From contig CAYJGF010000001.1 of the NCBI GenBank assembly GCA_964369965.1, positions 186,001 to 250,000 of the forward strand: DNA of 64,000 nucleotides, written 5' to 3'. Shown here one piece after another: positions 35,195-43,148 of this stretch. Source of the stretch: CAYJBH01 sp964369965. Its GTDB lineage: Bacteria > Bacillota > Clostridia > Oscillospirales > Ruminococcaceae. The notes under the pieces were generated by a model that saw only the letters and a program-made list of their open reading frames with translations, had not been told where the DNA came from and did no database searches. Positions within the stretch are counted from its first letter, which is position 1. The number at the start of each line of letters is the position of its first letter. A program made the translations under genes and the position numbers.

Positions 35195-35680
35195 TTACTC
35201 CATAATCCCGAGTCGCCCTACTATTTTATATAGTGGAAGTCCGAGTGCTAAACATGCTATAAATTCCCCTGCGGCGACCTGCAAACCTATTATACCGGCG
35301 AGCGAAGGGTCAATCCGATCTATCTGTGCATAACAAAGCACCACACCGAGTATTACACCATTTGCGATGACCGGACAAAATGCAGAGGGCAACGGCAGAC
35401 CGAAAGGTTTTATATTTCTAAAAATATATACACCGACACAGGCGATAATGGTCGCACCGGTGCCGAACACTATGTCTATAACACCGTAAGGGCTAAATAG
35501 GTTGGTGATAAAACAGCCGATAATTACCCCGAGCGCACCGGGCACAGAGAATGCACCGAGCAATGTGAGCGCCTCGGCAAACCGCACCTGAATCGGCCCG
35601 TAGGAGAGGGAGGAGAACACGAAGGATACCGCCACATATAGTGCCGCAATCACAGCTGTACGTGTTATGTTCTTTGTCAT
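35195..35680 (-). CDS. queT: QueT-family transporter, ECF substrate-binding subunit
   Basis: The 161-residue membrane protein contains the QueT-type GPIQVRFAEALTLL segment and five to six hydrophobic helices. QueT proteins are S components of ECF transporters that import queuosine precursors such as preQ1. No ECF module and no queuosine biosynthesis gene lie in the window. I see no preQ1 riboswitch upstream. The ATG follows GAAAGGA. Confidence 0.85.
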   Translation of the reverse strand: MTKNITRTAVIAALYVAVSFVFSSLSYGPIQVRFAEALTLLGAFSVPGALGVIIGCFITNLFSPYGVIDIVFGTGATIIACVGVYIFRNIKPFGLPLPSAFCPVIANGVILGVVLCYAQIDRIDPSLAGIIGLQVAAGEFIACLALGLPLYKIVGRLGIME

Positions 35681-35682
35681 TT

Positions 35683-35925
35683 TTATGGTTGATCCTTTCT
35701 ATAGTCAAATATTTTTAAAAACGCTACAAATAGGCGAACATAAATTTCGCCTATGAAGGCAGAGGAATGCTTTGTGCGTGTTTCGCCGAGACATTTTTCC
35801 TGAGCATATCGTTCGAGCATTATTTTTTGATTGGTGATGCTGTTGCTCTCTCCGTCTCGTCCATCGTCAGAAGATAACCTACAATAAAGTGCAACGTAAC
35901 CATCCTGTTTGTTTGACTGTATCAT
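35683..35925 (-). pseudogene. Truncated serine recombinase (TndX/TnpX type), N terminus only
   Basis: The frame starts at an ATG at 35925 behind a strong AAAGGAG site. The first 40 or so residues include YVALYCRLSSDDG and SNSITNQKIMLERYAQE, the N-terminal catalytic region of large serine recombinases with the nucleophile serine. After YAQE the sequence leaves the family and ends by 35683, where intact proteins would continue for about 500 residues. It is the 5' stub of a conjugative-transposon recombinase. Its promoter appears intact at 35979-36007. Confidence 0.8.
35731..35753 (-). terminator. Perfect hairpin between recombinase remnant and queT
   Basis: TAGGCGAA (35731-35738) and TTCGCCTA (35746-35753) form an 8-bp perfect stem with a 7-nt loop. 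On the minus strand TTTGTAGCG and then TTTTT follow, so it may act as a weak terminator or attenuator before queT. Confidence 0.5.
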
Positions 35926-35978
35926 TTTTCTCCTTTCTTTCACACCATCGTGCAATACAGTCAAATAGAATTGTCATT

Positions 35979-36007
35979 ATTATACCTCTTTTGACCGTAA
36001 AAGTAAA
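35979..36007 (-). promoter_or_regulatory. Candidate promoter of the recombinase remnant (and possibly queT)
   Basis: On the minus strand TTTACT (36002-36007) and TATAAT (35979-35984) are 17 nt apart and lie 54 nt before the remnant's start codon. Confidence 0.5.
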
Positions 36008-36102
36008 CTGTGGAAATTCATTTTTACTTGGCATTTTTTTAATCTTTGTACATCAGCCTTGGCTTTTTCCAACATGATTTTTGTAAGCATTTCCTTTATC
36101 GT

Positions 36103-36310
36103 GATGCCGTCGAAAAATACTATCGGGTAAACCGGGTTGAGCGCTCGGAATTGCCACTCCGTTACGGTGGGGAAAAATTTGTCGGTTATTCTCCTAATGA
36201 TGCTCGGCGACGCCTCGACTCCGTAGATGTCGCGCAGATGATCATCGATGTCGCGATTTGACATTCCTTTGGCATACATCGCCAAAATTCGATTTCTATA
36301 TCTCCTTGTT
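36103..36310 (-). pseudogene. IS256-family transposase fragment
   Basis: Read on the minus strand, the segment encodes MYAKGMSNRDIDDHLRDIYG, ITDKFFPTVTEWQ and LNPVYPIVFFDGI, a central part of IS256-family (mutator-type) DDE transposases up to the first catalytic aspartate. Both ends of the protein are missing: upstream the frame hits a stop near 36321, and downstream (36102 to 35980) the sequence is unrelated to the family. No terminal inverted repeats are recognisable. Confidence 0.8.
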
Positions 36311-36586
36311 TTTTTCTTAACTTAGAGATTATTGGCATTTACACGGTTGGGAATAAAGTCTCTCACTCTTTTTGGGGGGGGTAGTATACTCGCCATAGTG
36401 TGACAGTGGGTAAAACCTTATCATAGCAAGCAGATACTATAACAGCATCCGCTCCATAACGACGGTCTGAATAGGATTTACGATGGATTTCGTAAATATT
36501 ATTCGTCTTTTCAGCCCCTATCACTTGTAACACAACATTCCGATAAATTTTAAACAGTAATTTGCAAATAAAATTTAAAAAAAGTA
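36311..36586. other. AT-rich spacer with degenerate mobile-element sequence
   Basis: This stretch has no convincing gene. A minus-strand frame of 76 codons (36363-36593) contains NNIYEIHRKSYSDRRYGA, which weakly recalls IS3-type transposase N termini. There are also a run of eight G (36374-36381) and a short inverted repeat TTTACGA/TCGTAAA near 36477-36495. It is best described as decayed insertion-sequence DNA. Confidence 0.45.
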
Positions 36587-36614
36587 TTGACATTTAAAAA
36601 TAAACGGTTATAAT
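36587..36614 (+). promoter_or_regulatory. Sigma-A promoter of hsp20
   Basis: TTGACA (36587-36592) and TATAAT (36609-36614) are 16 nt apart, immediately followed by the CIRCE operator. Confidence 0.85.
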
Positions 36615-36618
36615 GTAA

Positions 36619-36645
36619 TTAGCACTCAAAGAGTGAGAGTGCTAA
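36619..36645 (+). promoter_or_regulatory. CIRCE operator (HrcA binding site)
   Basis: A perfect TTAGCACTC (36619-36627), 9-nt spacer, GAGTGCTAA (36637-36645) matches the CIRCE consensus exactly. It covers the expected transcription start, so HrcA binding would block hsp20 until heat or misfolding stress removes HrcA. Confidence 0.97.
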
Positions 36646-36775
36646 TTTGAATCGAGGGGTGTCAATTATGTTTATGATTTTTGCAGCAGGATCGACCGGA
36701 CGATCTTGATTTTTCCTAATCATACAGAGTGACAAGACCTCAAAGGCACAGATGTGCAGAAAGGAAGATACTGAC
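36646..36775 (+). other. Long leader of hsp20 with small hairpin and 13-codon ORF
   Basis: The 130-nt leader contains AGGATCG and CGATCTT, which form a 7-bp hairpin around 36686-36705 (one G-U pair), and an ATG at 36668 opening 13 codons to 36709 without a clear ribosome-binding site. The Shine-Dalgarno site GAAAGGA near the end appears unpaired, so this is not an obvious RNA thermometer. Confidence 0.35.
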
Positions 36776-37186
36776 ATGACAAGACTTTTACCGTATAATA
36801 TGAGAAGGATAGGTTTTCACAACGCGATGGACGATTTTTTTGATGATAGATTCTTTTCATCTCGCCATTTTGTTAACGACACCTTCAAGATTGATATCCG
36901 TGAAAAGGATGATTGTTATCTCATCGACGCCGAGTTGTCCGGGGTTCCTAAGGAGAACGTCTCGGTCGATGTGAACGACGATATCTTGACCATCAGCATT
37001 AAGGAGGAGCAGGAAGAACACAGTTATCTGCATCGTGAACGTGGTGTGCGCACCGCAAGTCGTAGCGTTAAACTCATCCATGCGGACATTGAGGCGATTA
37101 CCGCAGGCATGGAAAATGGCGTTTTAACCATAGAGGTTCCAAAGCTTAAAAACGAGCAGACAAAACGGACGATCGCCATCAATTAG
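36776..37186 (+). CDS. Hsp20/alpha-crystallin small heat-shock protein
   Basis: The 136-residue protein has the alpha-crystallin domain (about 33-130) with ELSGVPKENVSVDVNDDILTI and the GVLTIEVPK strand. It is a cytoplasmic ATP-independent holdase. The ATG at 36776 has GAAAGGA 10 nt upstream. Control by HrcA is indicated by the CIRCE element; hrcA, grpE, dnaK and groESL are not in the window. It is followed by a strong terminator. Confidence 0.95.
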   Translation: MTRLLPYNMRRIGFHNAMDDFFDDRFFSSRHFVNDTFKIDIREKDDCYLIDAELSGVPKENVSVDVNDDILTISIKEEQEEHSYLHRERGVRTASRSVKLIHADIEAITAGMENGVLTIEVPKLKNEQTKRTIAIN

Positions 37187-37206
37187 CGGTCTGAAAAAAA
37201 GAAAAC

Positions 37207-37246
37207 ATGGGGCGCTTACTCTTCAAGAATGCGCCCCATGATTTTT
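37207..37246. terminator. Bidirectional terminator between hsp20 and the convergent operon
   Basis: ATGGGGCGC (37207-37215) and GCGCCCCAT (37231-37239) form a perfect 9-bp stem. A T-run follows on the plus strand (GATTTTT) and a longer one on the minus strand (GTTTTC then seven T), so it can stop transcription from both sides. Confidence 0.9.
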
Positions 37247-37254
37247 AGCAATAA

Positions 37255-37428
37255 TTATGTGCGAGTGCCAGAGCCGTCGTTTTTATCTTCGTTTTCGCTC
37301 TCGTCGTTTTCGGTTTTAAACGTGTTTTTTTGTTCAACAGACTCCGTTGAAACGTCGGTCAATATTTCCGATACATCACGCATGATATCGAGGCTAAAAG
37401 GTTGGGATAGACCAAAATTTATCTGCAT
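37255..37428 (-). CDS. Candidate 57-residue acidic protein downstream of the GT-like gene
   Basis: The frame starts at ATG 37428 and ends at 37255, just before the bidirectional terminator, so it lies on the same transcript as the upstream membrane gene. The product is soluble and its C terminus is rich in Glu, Asp, Asn and Lys. The frame is open for 17 further codons upstream, back to the stop of the preceding gene, and that stretch also reads as plausible protein (VDIFNEIKGIKAAK). No ribosome-binding site is visible. It could be a remnant, a readthrough extension or a real small gene; I recognise no family. Confidence 0.4.
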   Translation of the reverse strand: MQINFGLSQPFSLDIMRDVSEILTDVSTESVEQKNTFKTENDESENEDKNDGSGTRT

Positions 37429-37479
37429 TTTCGCTGCTTTAATGCCTTTTATTTCATTAAATATATCGACACAAAAAAA

Positions 37480-38973
37480 TTAAGTCTTTGTATCCATCTT
37501 TCGATAGCGAAAATTAGACACACCACATGTAGCACAAAGGATAAAAATCGGCAGATAATTCACAAGATATCTTGTCCTCGTTTCAAAAATCAACAAAAAA
37601 ATTGTTAAACCGAATATTGCGACACGCAAAAAGGTGGTGGAATAATCGTCGGTTTTTAACGCTGAAAAAGCCGATGCCGCTACCCAAAAAAGGGTGCCCA
37701 CCAAAATGCCAAAGGTGCAAAGAGCAAAGTACCGGAAATTATCACTCGACCATATTATAAAACCGTGCAGGAGGTTTTGCTCGAGCGGTCCGCGATCTAA
37801 TTTTACTGTTGCGGTGTAGGTGCCGTCACCGTATGTAAAGCTCAATTTTTTCGCAATGTGCTCCCAAAATCCCGCAAAACCCATCTCATTTAAACGATTC
37901 TCTATTTCGGCGATGTTTGCCTCCTGCTTTTCCTCATATGTATCAAAGCTAAGGGTATATTGAACATCGTCATCATTGTAGCCGCCGAGTTCATAAAGCC
38001 CCATCATAACCCAGTGGGTTAGCGGCAGACGTGCGTCCTCATCATATTCCGGTAGGGCGTTATTGCTAAAGACCACCGCCTTTGACATCTCGGTGAGTGC
38101 TACAATTAAAACAATCGATATTACCGCCGTAACAAGTTGTTTTATGCTGAATTTTTGTATCAATACATCGATGATGATTGCGACAAACAAAATAATCACC
38201 GTCTGCTTGATGCCGTAGCCGACAGCGATGGATAATATACAGAGCAGATAGTACAAAATGGCTTTATTGTCACCCTTTTGAAAGGACTCTCTCGCTTTTA
38301 TATAAAAGAACACACCCAATATTGCAAAGGGCAGTGACAGGGTGTCGGAGTATATGATAGGCACATAGCCGATAAAGGCGAGGGTGCAAAAGGATAGAAA
38401 AAGGGAGAACAGTGCGCCGTTAAAGCCAACCAATCGCCGTGCGGTGAGATATAACAGGGTTAGTGAAAGATTGATAAAAATTGCATTAACAACAATTGCA
38501 TAGGGCAAAAAATCAGCAACACCGAAAAGTTGCAGGAAAGAGAATAAAGCAACAAAAAACAGGTAGATGGTGGCGTTGCCGGAATTGCCGGAGAAATTGT
38601 TAAAATACTCGTCCGGCAGTGTGCCGTCTATGACATAATTTTCCGCATAGGTGTACACCACCCCAAAATCCCATTTTGGCTCGGTCGATACTCGAATATT
38701 CCATCCTATAAAAAGCTGAAATGCTAAATATAACAATAAAAGTGATGATATTAAAATTATTTCATGTTTAACGCTAAAGCTCGGTATTTTTTTAATTAAG
38801 CTGTATGCACCGAAGAGTAGGGCGAGACCTAAAAATCCACTTAAAAAAAGTTGGTACACTTCAAAATCAAAATAGAATACCTCGTTAAAAAAAACGATCA
38901 ATACAATTATTAATAAAAAAAGTGCAATGAAACAGAACTCAAAAATTTTGTATAATAACTTTGCGTTTTTCAT
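37480..38973 (-). CDS. Multi-membrane glycosyltransferase-like protein (PMT/GT-C type)
   Basis: The 497-residue protein has about eleven membrane helices. The first loop contains WDFGVVYTYAENYVIDG, with the acidic residues typical of GT-C enzymes. Near the C terminus ETRTRYLVNYLPIFI matches the R-x-R/Y-x-x-P arrangement seen in GT83/PMT-like proteins. It would transfer a sugar from a lipid carrier on the outer face of the membrane. It starts 1 nt after the MFS gene stop, so the two are co-transcribed. Confidence 0.72.
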   Translation of the reverse strand: MKNAKLLYKIFEFCFIALFLLIIVLIVFFNEVFYFDFEVYQLFLSGFLGLALLFGAYSLIKKIPSFSVKHEIILISSLLLLYLAFQLFIGWNIRVSTEPKWDFGVVYTYAENYVIDGTLPDEYFNNFSGNSGNATIYLFFVALFSFLQLFGVADFLPYAIVVNAIFINLSLTLLYLTARRLVGFNGALFSLFLSFCTLAFIGYVPIIYSDTLSLPFAILGVFFYIKARESFQKGDNKAILYYLLCILSIAVGYGIKQTVIILFVAIIIDVLIQKFSIKQLVTAVISIVLIVALTEMSKAVVFSNNALPEYDEDARLPLTHWVMMGLYELGGYNDDDVQYTLSFDTYEEKQEANIAEIENRLNEMGFAGFWEHIAKKLSFTYGDGTYTATVKLDRGPLEQNLLHGFIIWSSDNFRYFALCTFGILVGTLFWVAASAFSALKTDDYSTTFLRVAIFGLTIFLLIFETRTRYLVNYLPIFILCATCGVSNFRYRKMDTKT

Positions 38974-38974
38974 G

Positions 38975-40201
38975 TTAACTCGCTTTTTTAATATTGTCGA
39001 CTTTTTTGGGGATCAGAAAAGCCACGGTGAGGTTAATGAGCGAGAAGCTCGCCGCGAAGATAAACACATAATGAGGACCGAAATACGTCCATATCAGACC
39101 GCAGATATAGGAGCATGTGATGGATACCACATGATCGAGTGATATGCCAAACGAGATGGTGGAGACAATCTCCTCCTTATTGTGCGCTATGCTGTTGAGA
39201 TAGACGGTGCGGATAAATCCCATCTGGGAGGACATTCGATCCACTATGAAGATAAAAAATGTAACAAACATCGCGACGCCGGTCAAAGAAAAAACGCCGG
39301 TGCTGAGTGTGTATGCCATGTATGCGAGCGCGAGATACACTATAATAAAGGAAAGGGCGTCGGCGTAGAGCATGTTTTTTATGCCGAAACGGTCGAGGCA
39401 TTTCCCGAGAAACGGTAAAAAAAGAATGCCTAAAAACGAGCTGATCATGATAAGAACCGACATGGTGTCCGCCCCCTGCCCGAGAATTTCAATAATCAGC
39501 CACGGCGAAAAGACCAGGACTATCTGTTTTTGCACCCCGTTCATGACGGCGAGTATGTAATAAAATTTGTATTCTTTTCTAAAGACCGGTTTGATTTTGC
39601 GCACTTTTCGGCTGTTGCTGTGCGCCTTTTTAAACAGTGATACAAACAGCAACGCCGCAATAAAAAAACATATCCCCGAAATAACAAACACCCATTTTGT
39701 CGGTGTTTTAAAGGAGAACACACCGGTGTTAAACCCAAAAAAGATTATAATGCCGGATATGAATGAAAAAACAGTTCCAAGACCTTTGAGTTTACCCATG
39801 AGCGAGCCGAGCGCCGGATTTTTTTCACCGAAAAGGGACATCGCTATGCCGTCCTGCAACGGCATAAACATGTGTGCCCCCATCGAGAAAACAAAAAGGA
39901 TGGCGGTCATGGTGTAAAAACTCGGCGTAATGAATGCGAGCACAAGTATGCCCACCGCCGAGAGCAGTTGGGCAATAACCGCAATTTTAATGTCACCGAG
40001 ACGCGCAAGGGCGAAGATGACAAACAGTGAAAGCACGCCCGGCAACTCGCGAGGAAATTCGATAAAACCGCGCTGTTGTGCCGTGGCGTCGTATGCGTCT
40101 TTAAAATAGTTGGCGAGCACCGCATCGCTGAAGCCCAGGGCGAGCGCGGTGAAGCAAATTGCAATTAAAAAGGTCACAATGGTGGGTGATTTTAGGTTCA
40201 A
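38975..40201 (-). CDS. MFS transporter
   Basis: The 408-residue protein has twelve predicted membrane helices in two six-helix halves. It includes the segment MPLQDGIAMSLFGEKN and a cytoplasmic basic central loop (about 193-207). Substrate cannot be inferred. It is first in a two- or three-gene operon with the membrane glycosyltransferase-like protein and has its own promoter. Confidence 0.85.
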   Translation of the reverse strand: MNLKSPTIVTFLIAICFTALALGFSDAVLANYFKDAYDATAQQRGFIEFPRELPGVLSLFVIFALARLGDIKIAVIAQLLSAVGILVLAFITPSFYTMTAILFVFSMGAHMFMPLQDGIAMSLFGEKNPALGSLMGKLKGLGTVFSFISGIIIFFGFNTGVFSFKTPTKWVFVISGICFFIAALLFVSLFKKAHSNSRKVRKIKPVFRKEYKFYYILAVMNGVQKQIVLVFSPWLIIEILGQGADTMSVLIMISSFLGILFLPFLGKCLDRFGIKNMLYADALSFIIVYLALAYMAYTLSTGVFSLTGVAMFVTFFIFIVDRMSSQMGFIRTVYLNSIAHNKEEIVSTISFGISLDHVVSITCSYICGLIWTYFGPHYVFIFAASFSLINLTVAFLIPKKVDNIKKAS

Positions 40202-40230
40202 ATTATACTCCGTTTAATTGATAGAATATA

Positions 40231-40260
40231 ATTATAACACGTCGAAATAGGTTTCGTCAA
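40231..40260 (-). promoter_or_regulatory. Promoter of the MFS gene
   Basis: On the minus strand TTGACG (40255-40260) and TATAAT (40231-40236) are 18 nt apart. The spacer contains a short inverted repeat CGAAA/TTTCG that could bind a regulator. Confidence 0.65.
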
Positions 40261-40263
40261 TTG

Positions 40264-40527
40264 TCATTTCAGCAACTTTTCAATTATCTTATTAAGCTCG
40301 TCCGCTTTTTCGTCCAGATCGCCCTCGGCTGCCGCATTTTTTATACAGCTGTTTATATGTGACAGCAAAATCTCCTTGTTTGCCCTTGCGAGTATCGCCT
40401 GTGTTGCCATGAGTTGAGTGGAGATATCGATGCAATACCGATCCTCCTCTATCATGCCGAGTATCCCGTCGATTTGACCGCGAGCGGTTTTTATCAATCG
40501 TGTAATTTGTTTTTTGTCAGCTTTCAT
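40264..40527 (-). CDS. csoR: CsoR-type copper-sensing repressor
   Basis: The 87-residue all-helical protein carries the Cu(I) ligand triad C32, H57 and C61 in the spacing of CsoR. The DUF156 family also includes RcnR, FrmR and CstR, but the Cys-His-Cys set and the copA neighbour indicate copper. It lies 10 nt after copA on the same strand, so it is autoregulated through the operator before copA. The ATG at 40527 is favoured over longer frames that run into copA. Confidence 0.92.
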   Translation of the reverse strand: MKADKKQITRLIKTARGQIDGILGMIEEDRYCIDISTQLMATQAILARANKEILLSHINSCIKNAAAEGDLDEKADELNKIIEKLLK

Positions 40528-40537
40528 TTCGCCCCTG

Positions 40538-40744
40538 CTAATTAATTGAAATGACTTTATATCCGGCGTTTGTAACCGCCTCACGCAAGACATCATCCGA
40601 AATATTTTCGTTTAACTCGACCGCCGCCTCTTTGTCCTCGAGCGATACGCTCGCCGTCACACCTTCTATCGCATTCAGCACGTCGTTCACACGACCGGTG
40701 CAATGTCCGCACATCATGCCCTCGATAACAATTGTTTTTTTCAT
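40538..40744 (-). CDS. CopZ-like copper chaperone encoded within the 3' end of copA (nested start)
   Basis: The last 68 codons of copA form a complete HMA domain with GMMCGHC. The internal in-frame ATG at 40744 is preceded by a perfect AAGGAG (40751-40756) at 6 nt spacing, a stronger site than most in the window. A free CopZ-like chaperone could therefore be made from the same frame as the CopA C terminus. The motif is seen; production of the short form is inference. Confidence 0.6.
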   Translation of the reverse strand: MKKTIVIEGMMCGHCTGRVNDVLNAIEGVTASVSLEDKEAAVELNENISDDVLREAVTNAGYKVISIN

Positions 40745-43057
40745 ACTTTTCTCCTTTTTTGTGATGTTTTCTATATTTATATTTGATTTGTAGGGTATAA
40801 ACAGTTTGAGCCGGAGCGCATTTGTCACCACGCAGACCGAGCTGAGGCTCATGGCGGCCGCCGCTATCATCGGATTTAGTCTAAATCCCCAGAGGGTAAA
40901 AAAAAGACCTGCAGCTATCGGTATCCCGACGGTGTTGTAAAAAAATGCCCAAAATAGGTTGCCTTTAATGTTTTGAATGACAGCCTTTGATAGTTTAATT
41001 GCGGTCACGGCATCCATGAGATCGCTTTTCATCAAAACCATGTCGGCGCTGTCTATCGCTATATCCATCCCTGCGCCGATTGCAATGCCGACATCTGCTC
41101 TTGCCAACGCCGGCGCATCGTTTATACCATCGCCGATCATGGCAACTTTATTGCCTTTTTCTTTGAGCTCTCTTACTACACTTTCCTTATCGGCAGGTAA
41201 AACGTCGGCTATAATTTCATCTGCGTCAACCTGACCTGCAATAGCGTTTGCCGTCCTTTTGTTGTCACCGGTCAACATTATGACTTTTAGACCCAATTTT
41301 TTCAGCAATGCAACAGCATCCTTGCTTGTCGGTTTTACGGTATCAGCGACGGCGATAACACCGAGAACCTTTTTATCCTCGCTAAAAAATAACGGCGTTT
41401 TACCACTGTCGGCGAGAGCGAGCGACATATCGGTCAATCGGTCGTCTTTTAAACCATGCTCCTCCAACAGTTTTAAGTTCCCTGCCAAGATGTTTTTGTC
41501 GCCCAGTGTGCCGATAATCCCTTTGCCCGGGACTGCGCTGTAATCCATGATTTCAGCAGGGGGGAAACCCATGTCTTTTACATGCTCATTTATGGCGGAT
41601 GCTAAAGGATGCTCCGAAAAACGCTCTATGGAATATGCAGTTTTTAAAAGGTGTTCTTTTGAAAATCCGTCGAGGCTCAACACGTCGGTGACCTTTGGTC
41701 TACCCTCGGTTATGGTGCCGGTTTTATCCAGCACAACGGTGTCTACACGGTGAGCAATCTCCAATGCCTCCCCCGATTTTATTAAAATACCGTTTGCGGC
41801 GCCTACCCCTGTCCCCACCATAATTGCAACAGGTGTGGCAAGCCCGAGCGCACAGGGGCAGGATATCACCAGCACCGCAATGGCGATGGAGACGGCAAAA
41901 GAAAGCTCCTGCCCTGCAATAACATACCAATAAATAAAAGAGAGTAACGATATACCCATCACAACAGGGACAAAAACACCGCTGACCTTATCGGCAAGTT
42001 TTGAGATGGGGGCTTTGCTGTTGGAGGCCTCCTCAACGAGTTTAATAATCTGTGAAATCGTGCTGTTTTCACCGACCTTTGTCGCCCTTATTAATAAAAG
42101 TCCGGTGTTGTTTGTGCTCGCGGACATAATGGTATCGCCCACCTGTTTTTCTACCGGAATACTCTCACCCGTCAATGCGGACTCGTCCATGGAAGAATAG
42201 CCTTTTATCACAACTCCGTCGACAGCTGCTTTGGCACCGGGTTTTATTACAAGGATGTCATCGACCGCTATATTCTCTATCGGCACCTCCTCCTCGACAT
42301 CGTCAATTAGACGAATGGCGGTTTTAGGTGCAAGATCTAAAAGTTTCTCTATTGCCTGCGTAGTTTTGCCTTTGGAGCGGGATTCAAGATACTTGCCGAG
42401 GGTGATTAGCGTGAGGATGGTCGCCGCCGACTCAAAATAGATGTCGTGCATATAGCTGTGGACAAGGTGTGGCAGGTCGTTGTTTTGCCCGTAGGTTATC
42501 ATGTATATCGCTATGATACCGTACAAAAAGGAGGCACCGGAGCCCACCGCGATGAGTGAATCCATGTTTGGTTTAGCGGTTATCAGTTTTTTCAGCCCTA
42601 CCGTAAAATATCGGCGATTTACATGCAGGATGGGCAGACACAATAAAAATTGCGTAAATGCATTGATGATTGCATTATCCTCCCCTAAAAAAAGAGGGGA
42701 AATAGGCAATCCTATCATAGGACCCATCGATATATACATCAGTGGAATTAAAAACGAAAAGGATGTTAAAAGGCGCAATCGCATCTCTTTGCTCTCGTCC
42801 TTGGGGGTCGTGTCTTTGACCGTGGCCGTCTTTATGCTTGTTTCGCCCTTTATTGTCGTTGGATAACCGGCTTTTGTCACGGTATCACAGATGGTTGTAT
42901 CGCTTATCGTCGTCTCATCGAACGTGATTTGCATACTGTTCGATAACAGTTGCACATTCACCTTGTCAACTCCCGTCAGTTTTGAGACAGCCCTGTCGAC
43001 ATGGGAGGAGCACGCCGAACAGGTCATGCCGGTGACATTAAATTGTTGTGTAGTCAT
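40538..43057 (-). CDS. copA: Copper-translocating P1B-type ATPase with N- and C-terminal HMA domains
   Basis: The 839-residue protein has an N-terminal HMA domain (GMTCSAC, C13 and C16), eight membrane helices, TGES (306-309), the transport motif C400-P-C402, the phosphorylation site D444KTGT and the HP and GDGIND motifs. A second HMA domain (residues 772-839, C783 and C786) is joined through a short linker. CPC and two CxxC domains indicate Cu(I) export. The C-terminal domain looks like a fused CopZ. It is the first gene of a copA-csoR operon behind a CsoR-type operator. Confidence 0.95.
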   Translation of the reverse strand: MTTQQFNVTGMTCSACSSHVDRAVSKLTGVDKVNVQLLSNSMQITFDETTISDTTICDTVTKAGYPTTIKGETSIKTATVKDTTPKDESKEMRLRLLTSFSFLIPLMYISMGPMIGLPISPLFLGEDNAIINAFTQFLLCLPILHVNRRYFTVGLKKLITAKPNMDSLIAVGSGASFLYGIIAIYMITYGQNNDLPHLVHSYMHDIYFESAATILTLITLGKYLESRSKGKTTQAIEKLLDLAPKTAIRLIDDVEEEVPIENIAVDDILVIKPGAKAAVDGVVIKGYSSMDESALTGESIPVEKQVGDTIMSASTNNTGLLLIRATKVGENSTISQIIKLVEEASNSKAPISKLADKVSGVFVPVVMGISLLSFIYWYVIAGQELSFAVSIAIAVLVISCPCALGLATPVAIMVGTGVGAANGILIKSGEALEIAHRVDTVVLDKTGTITEGRPKVTDVLSLDGFSKEHLLKTAYSIERFSEHPLASAINEHVKDMGFPPAEIMDYSAVPGKGIIGTLGDKNILAGNLKLLEEHGLKDDRLTDMSLALADSGKTPLFFSEDKKVLGVIAVADTVKPTSKDAVALLKKLGLKVIMLTGDNKRTANAIAGQVDADEIIADVLPADKESVVRELKEKGNKVAMIGDGINDAPALARADVGIAIGAGMDIAIDSADMVLMKSDLMDAVTAIKLSKAVIQNIKGNLFWAFFYNTVGIPIAAGLFFTLWGFRLNPMIAAAAMSLSSVCVVTNALRLKLFIPYKSNINIENITKKEKSMKKTIVIEGMMCGHCTGRVNDVLNAIEGVTASVSLEDKEAAVELNENISDDVLREAVTNAGYKVISIN

Positions 43058-43076
43058 AACTTTATCCCTTTAAGAT

Positions 43077-43100
43077 AGCACCCTACGGGGGTGGGGTGTT
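43077..43100 (-). promoter_or_regulatory. CsoR-type operator of copA
   Basis: The segment CACCCTACGGGGGTGGGGTG lies between the -10 box and copA and covers the expected transcription start. It closely resembles the CsoR operator of Bacillus copZA (TACCCTACGGGGGTATG). Confidence 0.85.
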
Positions 43101-43103
43101 ATT

Positions 43104-43132
43104 ATTATACAACTACATATTATTTTTGTCAA
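43104..43132 (-). promoter_or_regulatory. Sigma-A promoter of copA-csoR
   Basis: On the minus strand TTGACA (43127-43132) and TATAAT (43104-43109) are separated by 17 nt. Confidence 0.9.
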
Positions 43133-43148
43133 GAGTGGGGCGACATTT

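Noticed and set aside
35681..35760. preQ1 riboswitch before queT
   Set aside because: The only structure is an 8-bp hairpin; the C-rich and A-rich elements of preQ1-I aptamers are not present.
36363..36593. Minus-strand frame of 76 codons before hsp20 as an intact gene
   Set aside because: It starts within the hsp20 promoter on the other strand, lacks a ribosome-binding site and contains at most a weak IS3-like segment.
37229..37483. Plus-strand frame of 84 codons after hsp20
   Set aside because: It begins inside the terminator stem and has no ribosome-binding site; the minus-strand reading of the same DNA looks more protein-like.
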